Translations under genes and position numbers: made by a program | Notes under the pieces: generated by a model | Database searches by the model: none | What the model was told of the DNA's origin: nothing | What the model saw: only the letters and a program-made list of their open reading frames with translations | Shown: positions 17,749 through 29,230 of the stretch, piece by piece | How the letters are laid out: each line of letters starts with the position of its first letter | Position numbering within the stretch: position 1 is the first letter of the stretch | NCBI GenBank assembly: GCA_947258795.1 | Contig: CAMYJU010000001.1 | Coordinates: 186,001 to 250,000 of the forward strand | DNA length: 64,000 nucleotides | Source: an uncultured Gammaproteobacteria bacterium | GTDB taxonomy: Bacteria > Pseudomonadota > Gammaproteobacteria > DRJJ01 | Direction: 5' to 3'

Positions 17749-20409
17749 TTACGAAGCCAACTGTCTCAGTACATAATGCAATATACCACCATGGCGATAA
17801 TATTCGACTTCCTGCGGTGTATCGATACGGATTCTGGCGCTAAAGCGGGTTTCCTTGCCGTCATCAGCAACAGCTATGACTTCGGTTTCCTTGCCGATAC
17901 CGTCGGCCAGGCCGGTGATGCTGAAGGTTTCGGTACCGTCCAGGCCGAGGCTGCTCGGGGTGTCGCCATCATTGAACTGTAACGGCAGGATGCCCATGCC
18001 GACCAGGTTGGAGCGATGGATGCGCTCATAACTTTCCGCGATCACGGCACTGACGCCGAGCAGGCGTGGGCCCTTCGCGGCCCAGTCACGTGACGAGCCG
18101 GAACCGTATTCCTTGCCGGCGATCACGATCAGTGGTGTGCCTTCCTGTTTGTATTGCATGGCCGCATCGAAAATGCTCATTTGTTCGCCATCCGGCAGGT
18201 GACGGGTGACCCCGCCCTCGGTGCCGGGTGCAAGCAGGTTGCGCAGGCGGATATTCGCAAAGGTGCCGCGCATCATCACTTCGTGATTACCACGGCGTGA
18301 ACCGAGCGAGTTGAAGTCTTCCGGTTTGACGCCCTTGCTGATCAGGTATTGTCCGGCCGGGCTGTCGGCCTTAATCGCACCGGCAGGCGAGATATGGTCG
18401 GTGGTGACCGAATTACCGAGCAGCGCCAGCACACGTGCGCCGCTGATGTTGTGCAGTTCACCCGCCTGCTTGCTCATGTTTTCGAAGTAGGGCGGATTGC
18501 GCACGTAGGTGGATTCGGCCGGCCACTCGAACAGCTTGCCTTCCGGTGAGGCCAGTAGTTGCCACTGGCTTTCACCGGCGAACACGTCCTGGTAGGTGCT
18601 GGTGAACTCGTCGCGAGACACGCTGGCGCTGACTACTTCATTTATTTCTTTCTGGCTCGGCCAGATATCCTTCAGGTAGACCGGGTTGCCATCACTGTCT
18701 GTGCCCAGTGCCTCGTTGTGCAGGTCGATGTTCATGGTACCGGCCAGTGCATAGGCGACCACCAGTGGTGGCGAGGCCAGGTAGTTCATGCGCACCTCGG
18801 CGTGTACACGGCCCTCGAAGTTGCGATTACCGGACAGTACCGAACAAGCCGACAGGTTACCATCGCTGATTGCTTTTGATACCGGCGCCGGTAACGGGCC
18901 GGAGTTGCCGATACAGGTCGCGCAGCCGTAACCGACGACGTGGAAACCGAGCTGTTCCAGGTCATCCATCAGGCCGGCCTGGTTCAGGTATTCGGTGACT
19001 ACACGTGAACCCGGCGCGAGTGAGGTCTTGACCCAGGGTTTGACCTTCAGGCCCAGTGCGGCGGCCTTTTTCGCAACCAGCCCGGCGCCGAGCATGACCG
19101 ACGGGTTGGAGGTATTGGTACAGGAGGTGATCGATGCGATTACCACTGCACCATCATCCAGCGTGACTTGTTCACCATTTATGGTGGTAGTGGCTGGTTG
19201 GCTTTGCAGGTTACGTTCGTTTTTCAGTGCGGACAGGTCATCATTAAAAATTGCCCTGGACTGGCTGAGTGGTACGCGGTCCTGCGGACGCTTGGGTCCG
19301 GCCAGGCTGGGTTCGATGTTACCCATATCCAGTTCCAGTACGGTGCTGTATTCAGCCTCGGCAGCGCCGGGCTTGCGGAACATGCCCTGTGCACGCGCAT
19401 AGGCCTCGGTCAGCGCGATCTGCTCCGGGCTGCGACCGGACAGTTCCAGGTATTTCAGGGTCTCGCTGTCGATCGGGAAAATGCCGCAGGTCGCGCCATA
19501 CTCCGGCGCCATGTTCGCAATCGTGGCGCGGTCGGCCAGTGACAGGTGGTCCAGACCGTCACCGAAAAACTCGACAAACTTGCCAACCACGCCGTGTTTG
19601 CGCAGCATCTCGACGATGGTCAGTACCAGGTCGGTCGCGGTGGCGCCTTCCGGTAACTGGCCGCTTAGGCGGAAACCGACCACCTGCGGAATCAGCATCG
19701 ATACCGGCTGGCCCAGCATCGCGGCTTCGGCCTCGATCCCACCAACACCCCAGCCCAGCACACCCAGGCCGTTGATCATGGTGGTATGGGAATCGGTACC
19801 GACCAGGGTATCCGGGTAGGCGATGGTCGCACCGTCGGCGTCAGTTTCAAACACCACCCGTGCCAGGTATTCCAGGTTAACCTGGTGTACGATGCCGGTG
19901 TCCGGCGGTACGACGCGGAAGTTACTGAAGGCCTTCTGACCCCATTTCAGGAAGCTGTAGCGTTCCTGGTTGCGTTCGTATTCCTTCTCGGAATTGAATT
20001 GTTCGGCCGTGGCGCTGCCAAACTGGTCGATCTGTACCGAGTGGTCGATCACCAGCTCGGCCGGCTGCAGCGGGTTGATCTTGTCCGGGTCGCCACTGAG
20101 GGTGCCCATCGCATCGCGCATCGCGGCCAGGTCGACTACGGCCGGTACCCCGGTAAAGTCCTGCATCAGTACACGTGCCGGGCGATAGGCAATCTCCTGG
20201 CTTGGGGTCGCCTGCGGATCCCAGTTTGCCAGCGCCTGGATGTCGTCATCGGTGACGCTGCTGCCATCGACATGGCGCAGCAGGTTTTCGAGCAATATCT
20301 TGAGTGAATAGGGCAGGCGCTGTGCATTTGCAACTTCGCTGAGCGGGAAGATGCGGTAGTCCTTGCCGTTAACAGTCAGTGTGGATGTGACCTTATTGTC
20401 ATCACTCAT
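17749..20409 (-). CDS. acnA: Aconitate hydratase A
   Basis: This 886-residue protein interconverts citrate and isocitrate through a [4Fe-4S] cluster. It is the AcnA/IRP1 type, which is more stable under oxidative stress than AcnB. The cluster cysteines are visible in [18 protein letters not shown] and [14 protein letters not shown]. The substrate loop [10 protein letters not shown] and the C-terminal swivel domain motif [16 protein letters not shown] are complete. The gene has its own 208-base upstream gap after hflD and separates it from purB. Together with icd nearby it supplies tricarboxylic acid cycle steps. Confidence 0.97.
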   Translation of the reverse strand: MSDDNKVTSTLTVNGKDYRIFPLSEVANAQRLPYSLKILLENLLRHVDGSSVTDDDIQALANWDPQATPSQEIAYRPARVLMQDFTGVPAVVDLAAMRDAMGTLSGDPDKINPLQPAELVIDHSVQIDQFGSATAEQFNSEKEYERNQERYSFLKWGQKAFSNFRVVPPDTGIVHQVNLEYLARVVFETDADGATIAYPDTLVGTDSHTTMINGLGVLGWGVGGIEAEAAMLGQPVSMLIPQVVGFRLSGQLPEGATATDLVLTIVEMLRKHGVVGKFVEFFGDGLDHLSLADRATIANMAPEYGATCGIFPIDSETLKYLELSGRSPEQIALTEAYARAQGMFRKPGAAEAEYSTVLELDMGNIEPSLAGPKRPQDRVPLSQSRAIFNDDLSALKNERNLQSQPATTTINGEQVTLDDGAVVIASITSCTNTSNPSVMLGAGLVAKKAAALGLKVKPWVKTSLAPGSRVVTEYLNQAGLMDDLEQLGFHVVGYGCATCIGNSGPLPAPVSKAISDGNLSACSVLSGNRNFEGRVHAEVRMNYLASPPLVVAYALAGTMNIDLHNEALGTDSDGNPVYLKDIWPSQKEINEVVSASVSRDEFTSTYQDVFAGESQWQLLASPEGKLFEWPAESTYVRNPPYFENMSKQAGELHNISGARVLALLGNSVTTDHISPAGAIKADSPAGQYLISKGVKPEDFNSLGSRRGNHEVMMRGTFANIRLRNLLAPGTEGGVTRHLPDGEQMSIFDAAMQYKQEGTPLIVIAGKEYGSGSSRDWAAKGPRLLGVSAVIAESYERIHRSNLVGMGILPLQFNDGDTPSSLGLDGTETFSITGLADGIGKETEVIAVADDGKETRFSARIRIDTPQEVEYYRHGGILHYVLRQLAS

Positions 20410-20617
20410 GGATGGCTCCTGTTAAATCTGATCGGTTTGTTTCTATATACCGGTCTGTAGCCCCGGCATGATGCTTCACGCAAGCGGCGTATTCTCGCCT
20501 ATTTGGCGGTTTTTTGGTAGTGCAGGGCGTGAATCAGGCTTGTTTGCTGCACCCGGTTTAGAATCAGAAAACAATTCAAGAAATGCTGGTAATTATTTGT
20601 TATTTATAAAATAAAGT

Positions 20618-21241
20618 TTATTCATGGATGTCATACAGACGCCGGGCCTCGCCCAGCAAGGCCTTACGCTGTAACAGCAGTTTCCAGCGGCTGCCACCGG
20701 CCTGACGCCACAATACCGCGGCACGGATACCGGCGAGTAGCAATGCGCGGATCAGGTTGGCGTTATCCGGATTGTTGAGTATGGTCGGTTCGCCGCTGAC
20801 CATGATCTTCGGGGTCAGCGTGCTGACGGTTTTCTTATAGATGTCGGCCAGGCCGGCGATCACATTCGGGTGGGTCTCACTGAAGTATTCGGCCTGCGCG
20901 GTCGCTGCATCGAGTCCGTCACTCAGGATCTGCATCAACTTCGGCTTACTGTTGAGTTTGCGTTCCAGGTAGAACAGGGTGACCACGTAGCGGGTCAGTT
21001 CCATATCCCGCGTCCCATTTCCACTGAATTGCGTGATCAGGCTGTTTAAACCGGTGTGAAGACAGGAAACGCCACCATAGATGGTTTCGATATCGGGTGC
21101 ATTCATCATAAACAGGCTGTGTATCGAGGTCTCGATATCCGGGTCGACATAATGGCCGCGATCGGCCACATCACGGACCAGGGTCGCGGACTGGAACAGG
21201 GCTGCCAATGCAATGGTGCGTTCGTGTAAGTTTTTTTTCAT
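20618..21241 (-). CDS. hflD: Lysogenization regulator HflD homolog
   Basis: This 207-residue protein matches HflD in length and in the stretches ALAALFQSATLVRDVADRG near the start and IRALLLAGIRAAVLWRQAGGS near the end. HflD is a peripheral inner-membrane protein that binds the phage lambda CII activator in E. coli; its housekeeping role is unclear. It starts 3 bases after the mnmA stop, the same coupling as in E. coli and Pseudomonas. Confidence 0.93.
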   Translation of the reverse strand: MKKNLHERTIALAALFQSATLVRDVADRGHYVDPDIETSIHSLFMMNAPDIETIYGGVSCLHTGLNSLITQFSGNGTRDMELTRYVVTLFYLERKLNSKPKLMQILSDGLDAATAQAEYFSETHPNVIAGLADIYKKTVSTLTPKIMVSGEPTILNNPDNANLIRALLLAGIRAAVLWRQAGGSRWKLLLQRKALLGEARRLYDIHE

Positions 21242-21244
21242 TCT

Positions 21245-22330
21245 CTATGTTGTCGAGTCGATAATCGCGCCGCCCAGGCAGGTTTCCCCATCATACAGGA
21301 CCAGCGACTGGCCCGGGGTCACCGCACGCTGTGGCTGGTCAAAGCAGACCGACAATCCGTTATTTTCGGTGGCGTGTATGGTACATGCCTGATCGGCCTG
21401 ACGGTAGCGGGTTTTGGCGTGGCAGCGCAGAGGCAGTTGCGGCGGCTGACCGGCAATCCAGTGCGCGTCAACGGCCTGCAGTTGTGTCGACAGCCTCGTT
21501 GGGTGATCATGGCCCTGGGCCACGACCAGCACGTTGTTGTCCAGATCCTTGCGCACAACATACCAGGGCTGTTCCGGCCGGTTATGCACACCGCCGATAC
21601 CCAGCCCCTGGCGCTGGCCGAGGGTATAGTACATCAGACCATGGTGCTGGCCGATGACTTCACCGCTATCCGAGATCATGTCGCCTGGCTCTGCCGGCAG
21701 GTAGCGGGCAATGAAATCCTTGAAGCGTCTTTCTCCTATAAAACAGATACCTGTGCTGTCTTTCTTCATGTGGTTTCTGAAGCCGGCCCGTTCAGCCAGT
21801 GCGCGCACCTGCTGTTTTTCCATGTCGCCGATCGGGAACAGGCTGTGGCTTAGTGCATGCTGTCCGAGCAGGTACAGGAAATAGCTTTGGTCCTTGTTGG
21901 CATCAAGGCCCTTGAGCAGGCGCACCTGCCCGTTAGCGCGCGCGATACGCGCGTAGTGACCGGTCGCAATCGCCTCGGCACCCATTTCCAGCGCGTAATC
22001 CAGGAAGGCCTTGAACTTGATCTCGCGGTTGCACATCACGTCCGGGTTCGGGGTGCGGCCGTGGCGCAGTTCGGCCAGGAAATATTCGAATACCCGGTCC
22101 CAGTATTCAGCGGAAAAATTGACCGTATGCAGTTTGATGCCAAGGGTCTCGCAGACCTGCTCGGCATCGGCCAGGTCTTCGGCCGCGCTGCAGTACTCCT
22201 CGCTGTCGTCTTCCTCCCAGTTTTTCATGAACAGGCCTTCGACTTCGTATCCCTGTTCGAGCAGGCGCAGCGCGGCGACCGCCGAGTCGACCCCGCCCGA
22301 AATTCCGGCTATGACGCGCTGACCGGCCAC
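21245..22330 (-). CDS. mnmA: tRNA-specific 2-thiouridylase MnmA
   Basis: This 361-residue enzyme thiolates U34 of Lys, Glu and Gln tRNAs, taking sulfur from IscS through the Tus relay. The ATP-pyrophosphatase loop [20 protein letters not shown] opens the protein. The catalytic cysteines are present in [12 protein letters not shown] (about residue 102) and [11 protein letters not shown] (about 198). The C-terminal beta-barrel region ([18 protein letters not shown]) is complete. The start lies two bases after the Nudix stop, and hflD follows after three bases, so the three form one operon. Confidence 0.97.
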   Translation of the reverse strand: MAGQRVIAGISGGVDSAVAALRLLEQGYEVEGLFMKNWEEDDSEEYCSAAEDLADAEQVCETLGIKLHTVNFSAEYWDRVFEYFLAELRHGRTPNPDVMCNREIKFKAFLDYALEMGAEAIATGHYARIARANGQVRLLKGLDANKDQSYFLYLLGQHALSHSLFPIGDMEKQQVRALAERAGFRNHMKKDSTGICFIGERRFKDFIARYLPAEPGDMISDSGEVIGQHHGLMYYTLGQRQGLGIGGVHNRPEQPWYVVRKDLDNNVLVVAQGHDHPTRLSTQLQAVDAHWIAGQPPQLPLRCHAKTRYRQADQACTIHATENNGLSVCFDQPQRAVTPGQSLVLYDGETCLGGAIIDSTT

Positions 22331-22332
22331 GA

Positions 22333-22794
22333 TCAGGACTCCATGGAGGGTATCAGATGGGTGACACTATCGAGTGGCAGACGTTTGCCGGTCAGGTAGT
22401 CGTCAATGCAGCGCATCACCATCGGGCTGCGCAGCCGTTCAGGGTCGGCCTGCAGTTCGTTGCGCGACAACCAGTGCGTCGCATGGATGCCGTGATCCAG
22501 CTCGCGCCCGGGTTCATGTGTGGAGACTGCACCGGCATAGCAGAAGCGCACATAGGTAACGCCGTTATGCTGACCGGTCCAGAAATAGACGCCGACCAGA
22601 TACTCCGCTGTGAAGTGCCAGGCGGTCTCTTCAAGGGTCTCGCGGGACACCGCCTGCAGCAGGGTCTCACCCTCGTCCAGGTGACCGGCCGGCTGATTGA
22701 ACACGCGCTGACCGTTACTGGTCTCCTCGACCATCAGGAACTTGCCATTGTGTTCGGCAATCGCCGCTACGGTCACATGTGGTAGCCAGTTCAT
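22333..22794 (-). CDS. nudJ: Nudix phosphatase of the NudJ type
   Basis: This 153-residue protein carries a full Nudix box, [20 protein letters not shown] followed by TAW. NudJ hydrolyses thiamine pyrophosphate precursors and nucleoside di- and triphosphates in E. coli; the exact substrate here is not shown by sequence. It is the first gene of the nudJ-mnmA-hflD operon, an arrangement shared with E. coli and Pseudomonas, which is the main reason for the symbol. Confidence 0.88.
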   Translation of the reverse strand: MNWLPHVTVAAIAEHNGKFLMVEETSNGQRVFNQPAGHLDEGETLLQAVSRETLEETAWHFTAEYLVGVYFWTGQHNGVTYVRFCYAGAVSTHEPGRELDHGIHATHWLSRNELQADPERLRSPMVMRCIDDYLTGKRLPLDSVTHLIPSMES

Positions 22795-23105
22795 ACGTTA
22801 TCCAGTTAAATGAGTAAGTTACACACCGGGGATATAGTTTACAGACACGCTGTCATCCCAAGCGACGACAACCCCAGTTATTTCTGTCTTTACAATAAAC
22901 TAGCATGATTTATCACGCATAGAACCCCTTCGGGCTTAGCCCCATACATCCCTTGCAGGGATCGTTATGGGTACCTTATCCATCTCCGATGGATCAAGGC
23001 AATTATGTGTACCTCACCCTTCGGGTCGAGGCACCTTTCACATTCTTTATGCCGTAGTGCTATGATAGGCGCCCTTTATACAGGCAATCCAGGTTCGGAG
23101 ATACC
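22795..23105. other. Divergent intergenic region between nudJ and icd
   Basis: These 311 bases hold no gene. Several small palindromes are visible, including CCTTATCCATCTCCGATGGATCAAGG near 22973-22998 and a CCTTCGGG-type loop near 23019-23028. They could fold in the icd leader RNA. Promoters for both directions must lie here, but I cannot point to clear boxes. Confidence 0.4.
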
Positions 23106-24374
23106 ATGGCTTATAAAAATATCACTGTCCCGGCTAGCGGGGAAAAGATTACCGTCAACGACGATTATTCCCTGAACGTCCCTGATCAGCCGATTATACC
23201 GTTCATTGAAGGCGATGGTATCGGCGTCGATATCACCCCGGTGATGCGCAAAGTGGTGGATGCCGCGGTCGACAAGGCCTATGGCGGCCAGCGTGCGATC
23301 CAGTGGGTGGAGGTCTATGCCGGAGAGAAGTCCACCACTGTGTATGGTAATCTCGACGACCCGAAATCCTGGTTGCCGGATGAAACCCTGGAGGCGGTGA
23401 AAGACTATGTAGTGTCGATCAAGGGGCCGCTGACCACGCCGGTCGGCGAGGGTATGCGTTCGCTGAACGTCGCTTTACGCCAGCTGCTGGACCTGTATGT
23501 CTGTCTGCGTCCGGTACGTTATTTCACCGGCACACCGACACCATTGAAAGAGCCGGAAAAGACCGACATGGTGATTTTCCGTGAGAATTCCGAAGATATC
23601 TATGCCGGCATCGAATGGGCGGCCGGTTCACCCGAGGTCAAAAAGGTCATTGATTTCCTGCAAAACGAGATGGGCGTATCCAAGATCCGTTTCCCGGACA
23701 CCGCCGGTATCGGCGTCAAGCCGGTGTCCAGTGAAGGCACCCAGCGTCTGGTGCGCAAGGCGATCCAGTATGCGATTGATAATGATCGTGATTCCGTGAC
23801 CCTGGTGCACAAGGGTAACATCATGAAGTTTACCGAAGGTGCGTTCCGTGACTGGGGCTATGCGCTGGCACGTGAAGAGTTTGGTGCCGAGGTCATCGGT
23901 GACGGACCCTGGTGCAGCATGAAAAACCCGAATACCGGTAAAGAGATCATTATCAAGGACGTGATTGCCGATGCGTTCCTGCAGCAGATCCTGCTGCGAC
24001 CGGCCGAATACAGCGTGATCGCGACCCTCAACCTGAACGGCGACTACATCTCCGATGCGCTGGCAGCTCAGGTCGGCGGGATCGGTATCGCACCGGGTGC
24101 GAATTTGTCAGATTCAGTGGCCATGTTCGAGGCCACTCACGGTACCGCTCCCAAGTATGCCGGCAAGGACCAGGTCAATCCGGGTTCGCTGGTGCTGTCT
24201 GCCGAAATGATGCTGCGTCATATTGGCTGGACCGAGGCGGCAGACCTGGTTATCAAGGGCCTGTCAATGGCGATTGAGGCCAAGACGGTGACCTATGATC
24301 TGGATCGTTTGATGGAAGATGCGACCAAGCTGAGTTGTTCCGGCTTCGGGGATGCTATCATCAAAGGGATGTAA
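23106..24374 (+). CDS. icd: NADP-dependent isocitrate dehydrogenase
   Basis: This 422-residue enzyme converts isocitrate to 2-oxoglutarate and CO2 with NADP. It is the E. coli type: [20 protein letters not shown] opens the fold, [11 protein letters not shown] holds the serine that AceK phosphorylates in E. coli, and [18 protein letters not shown] and [20 protein letters not shown] are intact. In obligate autotrophs it serves biosynthesis. GGAG precedes the ATG. It faces cspD across a shared convergent terminator. Confidence 0.97.
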   Translation: MAYKNITVPASGEKITVNDDYSLNVPDQPIIPFIEGDGIGVDITPVMRKVVDAAVDKAYGGQRAIQWVEVYAGEKSTTVYGNLDDPKSWLPDETLEAVKDYVVSIKGPLTTPVGEGMRSLNVALRQLLDLYVCLRPVRYFTGTPTPLKEPEKTDMVIFRENSEDIYAGIEWAAGSPEVKKVIDFLQNEMGVSKIRFPDTAGIGVKPVSSEGTQRLVRKAIQYAIDNDRDSVTLVHKGNIMKFTEGAFRDWGYALAREEFGAEVIGDGPWCSMKNPNTGKEIIIKDVIADAFLQQILLRPAEYSVIATLNLNGDYISDALAAQVGGIGIAPGANLSDSVAMFEATHGTAPKYAGKDQVNPGSLVLSAEMMLRHIGWTEAADLVIKGLSMAIEAKTVTYDLDRLMEDATKLSCSGFGDAIIKGM

Positions 24375-24464
24375 GGTGAGCACCTGTTTTCAGGTCGTAC
24401 TCAACCTTCTCAGCTGCCACGCAGGGCACGCTGCGAACAACAGATACGACTTTTGCCAATCGAT

Positions 24465-24548
24465 TGTCTGGGATTCGTCTCAGTGACTGTGGCTGCGCCT
24501 GCGTAAGGTCAGGCGCCCACAGACTGGGGCGAATCAGGAATCAGACAG
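24465..24548. terminator. Large bidirectional hairpin between icd and cspD
   Basis: A long imperfect inverted repeat pairs TGTCTGGGATTCGTCTCAG with the complement of ACTGGGGCGAATCAGGAATC, closed by a GGCTGCGCCTG/CAGGCGCCC stem. It fills the space between the convergent icd and cspD genes and very probably ends transcription from both sides. Confidence 0.6.
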
Positions 24549-24755
24549 TCACTGGGCAGAGCGTATATGCGAGGCTGTCAGCCCTTTGGGGCCTTCAGTT
24601 AAATCAAATTCTACTTGCTGGCCTTGTTTAAGGGTTTTGTAGCCATCCATTTCGATTGAAGAAAAATGCGCAAAGATATCTTCATTATTGTCATCGGTCA
24701 GGATGAAACCATAACCCTTGGTATTACTAAACCACTTTACTGTGCCAGTTGCCAT
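24549..24755 (-). CDS. cspD: Cold-shock-domain protein, CspD position
   Basis: This is a 68-residue single cold-shock domain with both RNA-binding motifs: KGYGFI (RNP1) and DIFAHF (RNP2). It binds single-stranded nucleic acid as an RNA chaperone or, for CspD, as a replication inhibitor. The symbol rests on its place next to clpS-clpA, as in E. coli and Pseudomonas. It is divergently transcribed from clpS across 413 bases. Confidence 0.9.
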   Translation of the reverse strand: MATGTVKWFSNTKGYGFILTDDNNEDIFAHFSSIEMDGYKTLKQGQQVEFDLTEGPKGLTASHIRSAQ

Positions 24756-25168
24756 ACGTCTACTTCCTTTTCTGATATATATGACTCACTCTGACTAGCT
24801 GTCTGATAACGGATTAACGGCTAACAGGCAGGTGCCAGGCTTATTTTTTTCGGGGAGGCCAGAACTGGTCTGGAATCCCGTCCAGACAGGCTTATCATGC
24901 TGCCCTAGTTCTAGACTCTAATCAGTTGACAGAAATAGTCAAGCTTTCCCTGGCGTAAAAATAGACAAAGACCTTATAAAATAAATGTCTTTACGCAAAT
25001 TTGTAAATTGAGCTTGATATTTACGCTGGATCAGGCCAAATTTATAGATGAATTTTGGAATATCAGGCCTGTCAGGGGTTGAAGTCAGACACAACTGTAC
25101 CTATATAAGCTATTGTTTATGTGTTTGATATTGATGCGCCCAGGCAGTTTATACGAAATCGTAGAATT
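24756..25168. other. Divergent cspD-clpS intergenic region
   Basis: These 413 bases hold no gene. A hairpin GTCTGGA-ATCCCG-TCCAGAC lies at 24868-24887, in the probable leader of cspD, where cold-shock genes often have long structured 5' leaders. The rest is AT-rich and would hold the promoters of cspD and clpS. Confidence 0.45.
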
Positions 25169-25489
25169 ATGAGTGAACCGAAAAAATTATCGCATAACGG
25201 TGGTCTGGCATTAGAGGAAGCCAAGCCCAGGTTAAAAAAACCACCGATGTACAAAGTCGTGTTATTGAATGACGACTACACACCAATGGAATTTGTTGTA
25301 GAGGTACTGGAACGCTTTTTTTCACTGAATCGTCAGAAGGCAACCCAGATCATGTTGCATGTGCATACACGGGGCAAGGGTATTTGTGGCACATTTAGCC
25401 GTGACGTGGCAGAAACCAAGGTGGACCAGGTTAATGAGTTTTCACGTGCGCACCAGCACCCCTTGCTGTGCGCCCTGGAAGCGGCATAG
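25169..25489 (+). CDS. clpS: ClpAP adaptor ClpS
   Basis: This is 106 residues from the ATG at 25169; the frame opens earlier (25121) but the added residues are not family-like. ClpS binds proteins with N-terminal Phe, Leu, Trp or Tyr and hands them to ClpAP. The N-degron pocket motif [20 protein letters not shown] is complete, with the conserved Asp-Asp and Met. The substrates are partly created by Aat and Bpt, whose genes lie at 56-58 kb. clpA follows after 27 bases. Confidence 0.95.
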   Translation: MSEPKKLSHNGGLALEEAKPRLKKPPMYKVVLLNDDYTPMEFVVEVLERFFSLNRQKATQIMLHVHTRGKGICGTFSRDVAETKVDQVNEFSRAHQHPLLCALEAA

Positions 25490-25516
25490 TGTTTTTATGA
25501 ATGAGGTGATCCAGGC

Positions 25517-27781
25517 ATGTTGAGTAAAGAGCTGGAGTTTACACTGAACCACGCGTTCAACGAGGCGCGCGAGAAGCATTACGAATTTATCACAGTGGAA
25601 CACCTGCTCCTGGTATTGCTGGATAATCCCACCGCGCATGAGGTACTGGTTGCCTGCGGTGCTGACCTGCCTGCAATACGTGAGGATCTGCAGAACTTCC
25701 TTGATGAAACCACGCCGTTACTGGCTTCCAATGATACCCGCGAGACCCAGCCGACCCTGGGTTTCCAGCGTGTATTGCAGCGTGCCGTGTTACACGTGCA
25801 ATCGGCCGGTAGCAAGGAGGTCACCGGTGCCAATGTGCTGGTCGCAATCTACAGCGAACAGGAATCCCAGGCCGTTTATTTTCTGAACAAGCAGGATGTC
25901 ACCCGGCTGGATGTCGTCAATTATATCTCGCATGGTATATCGAAGGTCCAGGGTGAAGGTGAAGATGAAAGTATTCCGCTGACCGATGATGACGAAGAGT
26001 CAGGCGAAGACGCACAAAACCGGCCGTTGGAGCAATTTGCGACCAACCTGAACCAGATGGCCAGTAATGGCAAGATCGATCCGTTGATTGGACGTGCGCT
26101 GGAAGTTGAACGCACCGTCCAGGTATTGTGTCGCCGGCGCAAGAACAACCCGATACTGGTCGGCGAGGCGGGCGTCGGTAAAACCGCGATTGCCGAAGGG
26201 CTGGCGAAAATGATCGTTGATGGTGAGGTGCCGGATGTGCTGGCTAACAGCGTCATCTATTCACTGGACCTGGGTGCGCTGGTGGCCGGTACCAAGTATC
26301 GCGGTGATTTTGAAAAACGTCTGAAAAGCGTATTGCATCAGTTGCGCATACAGCCTGAAGCGATCCTGTTTATCGACGAGATACATACCATTATCGGTGC
26401 CGGTTCGGCCTCGGGCGGGGTGATGGATGCGTCCAACCTGATCAAGCCGGTACTGGCCAATGGTGAACTGAAGTGCATCGGTTCGACCACCTACCAGGAA
26501 TACCGCGGTATTTTCGAGAAAGACCACGCACTGGCACGCCGGTTCCAGAAAATCGATGTCGAGGAGCCTTCGGTCGAGGATACCATCGAGATACTCAAGG
26601 GGCTCAAGTCGCGTTTCGAGGAGCATCACCAGGTCAAGTACACCTCACGTGCACTGCGTACCGCAGCCGAGCTCGCGGGTCGGTATATTACCGACCGGCA
26701 CATGCCGGACAAGGCCATCGATGTAATGGATGAAGCCGGGGCCGGTAACCAGTTACTGCCACCATCCAAACGCAAGAAGACCATTGGTGTGTCGGACATT
26801 GAAAACATCGTCGCACGCATCGCGCGCATACCGCCGAAGAGTGTGTCTGCTTCTGACAAGGCATCGCTGAAGAACCTGGAGCGAGATCTGAAGCTGGTGG
26901 TGTTTGGCCAGGACCAGGCCATCGGCACGCTTGCATCTGCAATCAAAATGTCTCGATCAGGTCTGGGTGATGCACAAAAACCGATTGGTTCGTTCCTGTT
27001 CGCCGGACCAACCGGTGTCGGCAAGACCGAGGTGACCCGGCAACTGGCCAAGATCATGGGTATCGAACTGATCCGCTTTGATATGTCCGAGTATATGGAG
27101 CGGCATACGGTTTCACGCCTGATCGGCGCACCACCCGGTTATGTCGGTTTCGACCAGGGCGGTTTGCTCACCGATGCGATCAACAAGCACCCGCACGCGG
27201 TCCTGCTATTGGATGAAGTCGAGAAGGCCCATCCGGAGGTGTTCAACCTGCTGTTACAGGTGATGGATCACGGCACGCTGACCGACAATAACGGCCGCAA
27301 GTCGGATTTCCGTAACGTGGTGATCGTGATGACAACCAATGCCGGCGCATCTGAAATGGGTCGTAGCTCGATCGGTTTTGTCGAGCAGGATCACAGCAGT
27401 GACGGAATGGAGGCGATCAAGCGTCTGTTCACACCGGAGTTTCGCAACCGCCTGGACGCGATTATCCAGTTCAAGGAACTGGATGGAGACACCATACGCC
27501 ACGTGGTCGACAAGTTCATGATCGAACTGGAATCACAGCTGGAAGACAAGAAGGTCACGGTGGCAGTTGATGATGCGGCCCACCGCTGGTTACGCAAGCA
27601 TGGCTATGATCCGAAGATGGGCGCCCGGGCAATGGGGCGTATCATCCAGGAACACATCAAGAAACCGCTGGCCGAGGAGTTGCTGTTTGGCAAGCTGGCC
27701 CACGGTGGTCATATCGTGGTGACCGAGCGGGATGACAAACTGGAACTCGAGTTCGAGTCAGCTGATACCAAAGTCCACTAA
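25517..27781 (+). CDS. clpA: ATP-dependent Clp protease ATP-binding subunit ClpA
   Basis: This 754-residue AAA+ unfoldase feeds substrates to ClpP. It has an N-terminal double Clp-N domain (residues 1-145), an acidic linker ([14 protein letters not shown]), and a first ATPase domain with Walker A GEAGVGKT and Walker [11 protein letters not shown]. The second ATPase domain has [13 protein letters not shown] and [14 protein letters not shown]. The IGF-type loop that docks to ClpP appears as SSIGFVEQD. Length fits E. coli ClpA (758). It forms an operon with clpS and converges on infA. Confidence 0.97.
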   Translation: MLSKELEFTLNHAFNEAREKHYEFITVEHLLLVLLDNPTAHEVLVACGADLPAIREDLQNFLDETTPLLASNDTRETQPTLGFQRVLQRAVLHVQSAGSKEVTGANVLVAIYSEQESQAVYFLNKQDVTRLDVVNYISHGISKVQGEGEDESIPLTDDDEESGEDAQNRPLEQFATNLNQMASNGKIDPLIGRALEVERTVQVLCRRRKNNPILVGEAGVGKTAIAEGLAKMIVDGEVPDVLANSVIYSLDLGALVAGTKYRGDFEKRLKSVLHQLRIQPEAILFIDEIHTIIGAGSASGGVMDASNLIKPVLANGELKCIGSTTYQEYRGIFEKDHALARRFQKIDVEEPSVEDTIEILKGLKSRFEEHHQVKYTSRALRTAAELAGRYITDRHMPDKAIDVMDEAGAGNQLLPPSKRKKTIGVSDIENIVARIARIPPKSVSASDKASLKNLERDLKLVVFGQDQAIGTLASAIKMSRSGLGDAQKPIGSFLFAGPTGVGKTEVTRQLAKIMGIELIRFDMSEYMERHTVSRLIGAPPGYVGFDQGGLLTDAINKHPHAVLLLDEVEKAHPEVFNLLLQVMDHGTLTDNNGRKSDFRNVVIVMTTNAGASEMGRSSIGFVEQDHSSDGMEAIKRLFTPEFRNRLDAIIQFKELDGDTIRHVVDKFMIELESQLEDKKVTVAVDDAAHRWLRKHGYDPKMGARAMGRIIQEHIKKPLAEELLFGKLAHGGHIVVTERDDKLELEFESADTKVH

Positions 27782-27821
27782 ATAGCAGGCCTGTCGAGGT
27801 TACACGCAGGCGAGATGCAGT

Positions 27822-28040
27822 CTAGCGTGCCCGGTAGGTGATACGGCCCTTGCTCAGGTCGTAAGGTGTGAGTTGTACCGTGACGGTGTCACCGGTCAGG
27901 ATGCGGATATAGTGTTTGCGCATTTTACCGGAGATATGTGCGGTCACAATGTGACCGTTCTCCAGTTCAACCCGGAACATCGTGTTAGGCAGGGTATCAA
28001 TCACCTTGCCCTGCATTTCAATTGCTTCTTCTTTCGCCAT
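27822..28040 (-). CDS. infA: Translation initiation factor IF-1
   Basis: This 72-residue protein is a single S1-like OB fold, [20 protein letters not shown] onward, the standard length and sequence of IF-1, which blocks the ribosomal A site during initiation. It follows clpA in reverse orientation, as in Pseudomonas. In Pseudomonas the next gene upstream would be bpt (ate); here a block of about 27 kb intervenes. Confidence 0.97.
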   Translation of the reverse strand: MAKEEAIEMQGKVIDTLPNTMFRVELENGHIVTAHISGKMRKHYIRILTGDTVTVQLTPYDLSKGRITYRAR

Positions 28041-28164
28041 ATTACTCTCTGTTCAGTCATACAAACTGGACCAGCCTGACAGGCCATCGTTCACCGGTTT
28101 AAGCCGGTCGCGGCACGCAGTCTTGTCCGATGCGTAATTATGGGGGAAAAAAAGCGGATGGCAA

Positions 28165-28205
28165 GCATTTCTGCCAGGAAATGTGGGTAATGAGCTGTAA
28201 AACCC
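28165..28205 (+). repeat. Left copy of a 41 bp direct repeat flanking the island
   Basis: The sequence matches 55659-55699 in 35 of 41 positions, with an uninterrupted GCCAGGAAATGTGGG core. Both copies point the same way and both are followed by a small hairpin. It may be a recombination site or a dispersed repeat that recombination used. Confidence 0.6.
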
Positions 28206-28367
28206 TATTTTTCAGGGGTACTGCTGATTCAGATCGAGATCCAGCCAGGCCCGGGTGGTTGCCGGTTCGGAATTGACCGCCCGCCGGTAACACTCAAGAT
28301 TGCAGGTCTCCAATAATATAGAGTCTGCAGTAGCCAGCGCCAATGATAAATCAAATACCTATTATGT

Positions 28368-28383
28368 ATAGATAATCATCTAT
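28368..28383. promoter_or_regulatory. Candidate CbbR-type operator upstream of csoS1D
   Basis: ATAGATAATCATCTAT is a perfect inverted repeat (6 bp arms, 4-base spacer). Closely similar repeats lie upstream of cbbL (30057-30074) and cbbR (38991-39006). LysR-type regulators bind such sites, and the only LysR gene in the island is cbbR. Confidence 0.5.
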
Positions 28384-28606
28384 CTGTACAGAAAGAATTA
28401 TTTATTTGTATCAAAGTATCAAATTCCCTAAGCTTGGTTCCCCATTAGTGTAGCGCAATAAATGAGCCTCACTCCATCCAGCCTTTGACGGCATCGATGC
28501 GAGCAGGCCTGAATTAGATGCGTCTCTATCCGTTGTTACAACCAGGCAAGGTCTGGCGCTATATACAACACATGAATAAAGCAGCTGGTCAAGGCAAAGC
28601 AGTACG

Positions 28607-29221
28607 ATGGTAGAACTCAGAACCTACGTCTTCATCGATTCATTACAGCCGCAATTGGCAGAATTGATGGCGTCCGTGTCTCAAGGATTCCCGCCGGTGC
28701 CGGGTGATTCCTGTCTGTGGGTTGAAGTCGCGCCCGGTATGGCTGTGCATCGTGTTACCGATATCGCACTGAAAGCAACCCAGGTCAAGCTTACCCAGCA
28801 GGTGGTTGAACGTGCCTTTGGTTCTATGGTTCTCCACTCTCGTTCGCAGGCCGATGTTCGCGAGGCCGGTCATGCCCTGTTATCCAGCATGGGTTCTCAG
28901 CTCGATGAGCGTGATGAATGCAAGATTGAATGGTCGGAGATTATTCGTGGTATGACGAGTGATCATACTGTGCTTATTAACCGCCAGCATCGTGGTGGAT
29001 CAATGATGATGCCCGGTGAGAGTATGTTCATTCTTGAAACTCAACCCGCCGGTTATATTGTCTATGCAGCCAATCAGGCAGAAAAAGCCGCATCAATCAA
29101 GCTCGTCGATTGCCGCGCGGTCGGTGCTTACGGGCGACTGGTGCTGGCCGGGAAGGAAGCTGATATTGAAGAAGCTGCTTCGGCTGCCATCAGCGCGATA
29201 CAGAATCCCCCGGGTACCTAG
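28607..29221 (+). CDS. csoS1D: Tandem BMC-domain carboxysome shell protein, CsoS1D-like
   Basis: This 204-residue protein consists of two BMC-like domains, about residues 1-100 and 105-204. The second ends with [20 protein letters not shown] and an [11 protein letters not shown] helix, as in BMC shell proteins. CsoS1D forms pseudo-hexameric trimers that stack and have a large gated pore, thought to pass RuBP and 3-phosphoglycerate. Proteobacterial forms lack the N-terminal extension of cyanobacterial ones, which fits the length here. It is followed after 9 bases by a Nudix gene and lies about 1 kb upstream of cbbL, apart from the main cso operon. Confidence 0.8.
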   Translation: MVELRTYVFIDSLQPQLAELMASVSQGFPPVPGDSCLWVEVAPGMAVHRVTDIALKATQVKLTQQVVERAFGSMVLHSRSQADVREAGHALLSSMGSQLDERDECKIEWSEIIRGMTSDHTVLINRQHRGGSMMMPGESMFILETQPAGYIVYAANQAEKAASIKLVDCRAVGAYGRLVLAGKEADIEEAASAAISAIQNPPGT

Positions 29222-29230
29222 GGCCCTAAT

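Larger units (their letters stand above)
28041..28606. other. Left edge of the carbon-fixation island
   Basis: These 566 bases hold no gene and no tRNA. The part near 28041-28160 should hold the infA promoter. A 41-base sequence at 28165-28205 recurs at 55659-55699, the other edge of the inserted block. The part from 28300 on is AT-rich and contains the candidate operator at 28368-28383 ahead of csoS1D. Confidence 0.6.

Noticed and set aside
28041-28606. tRNA gene as island integration site
   Set aside because: Some relatives carry a serine tRNA near infA, but no cloverleaf or T-loop motif could be found here.
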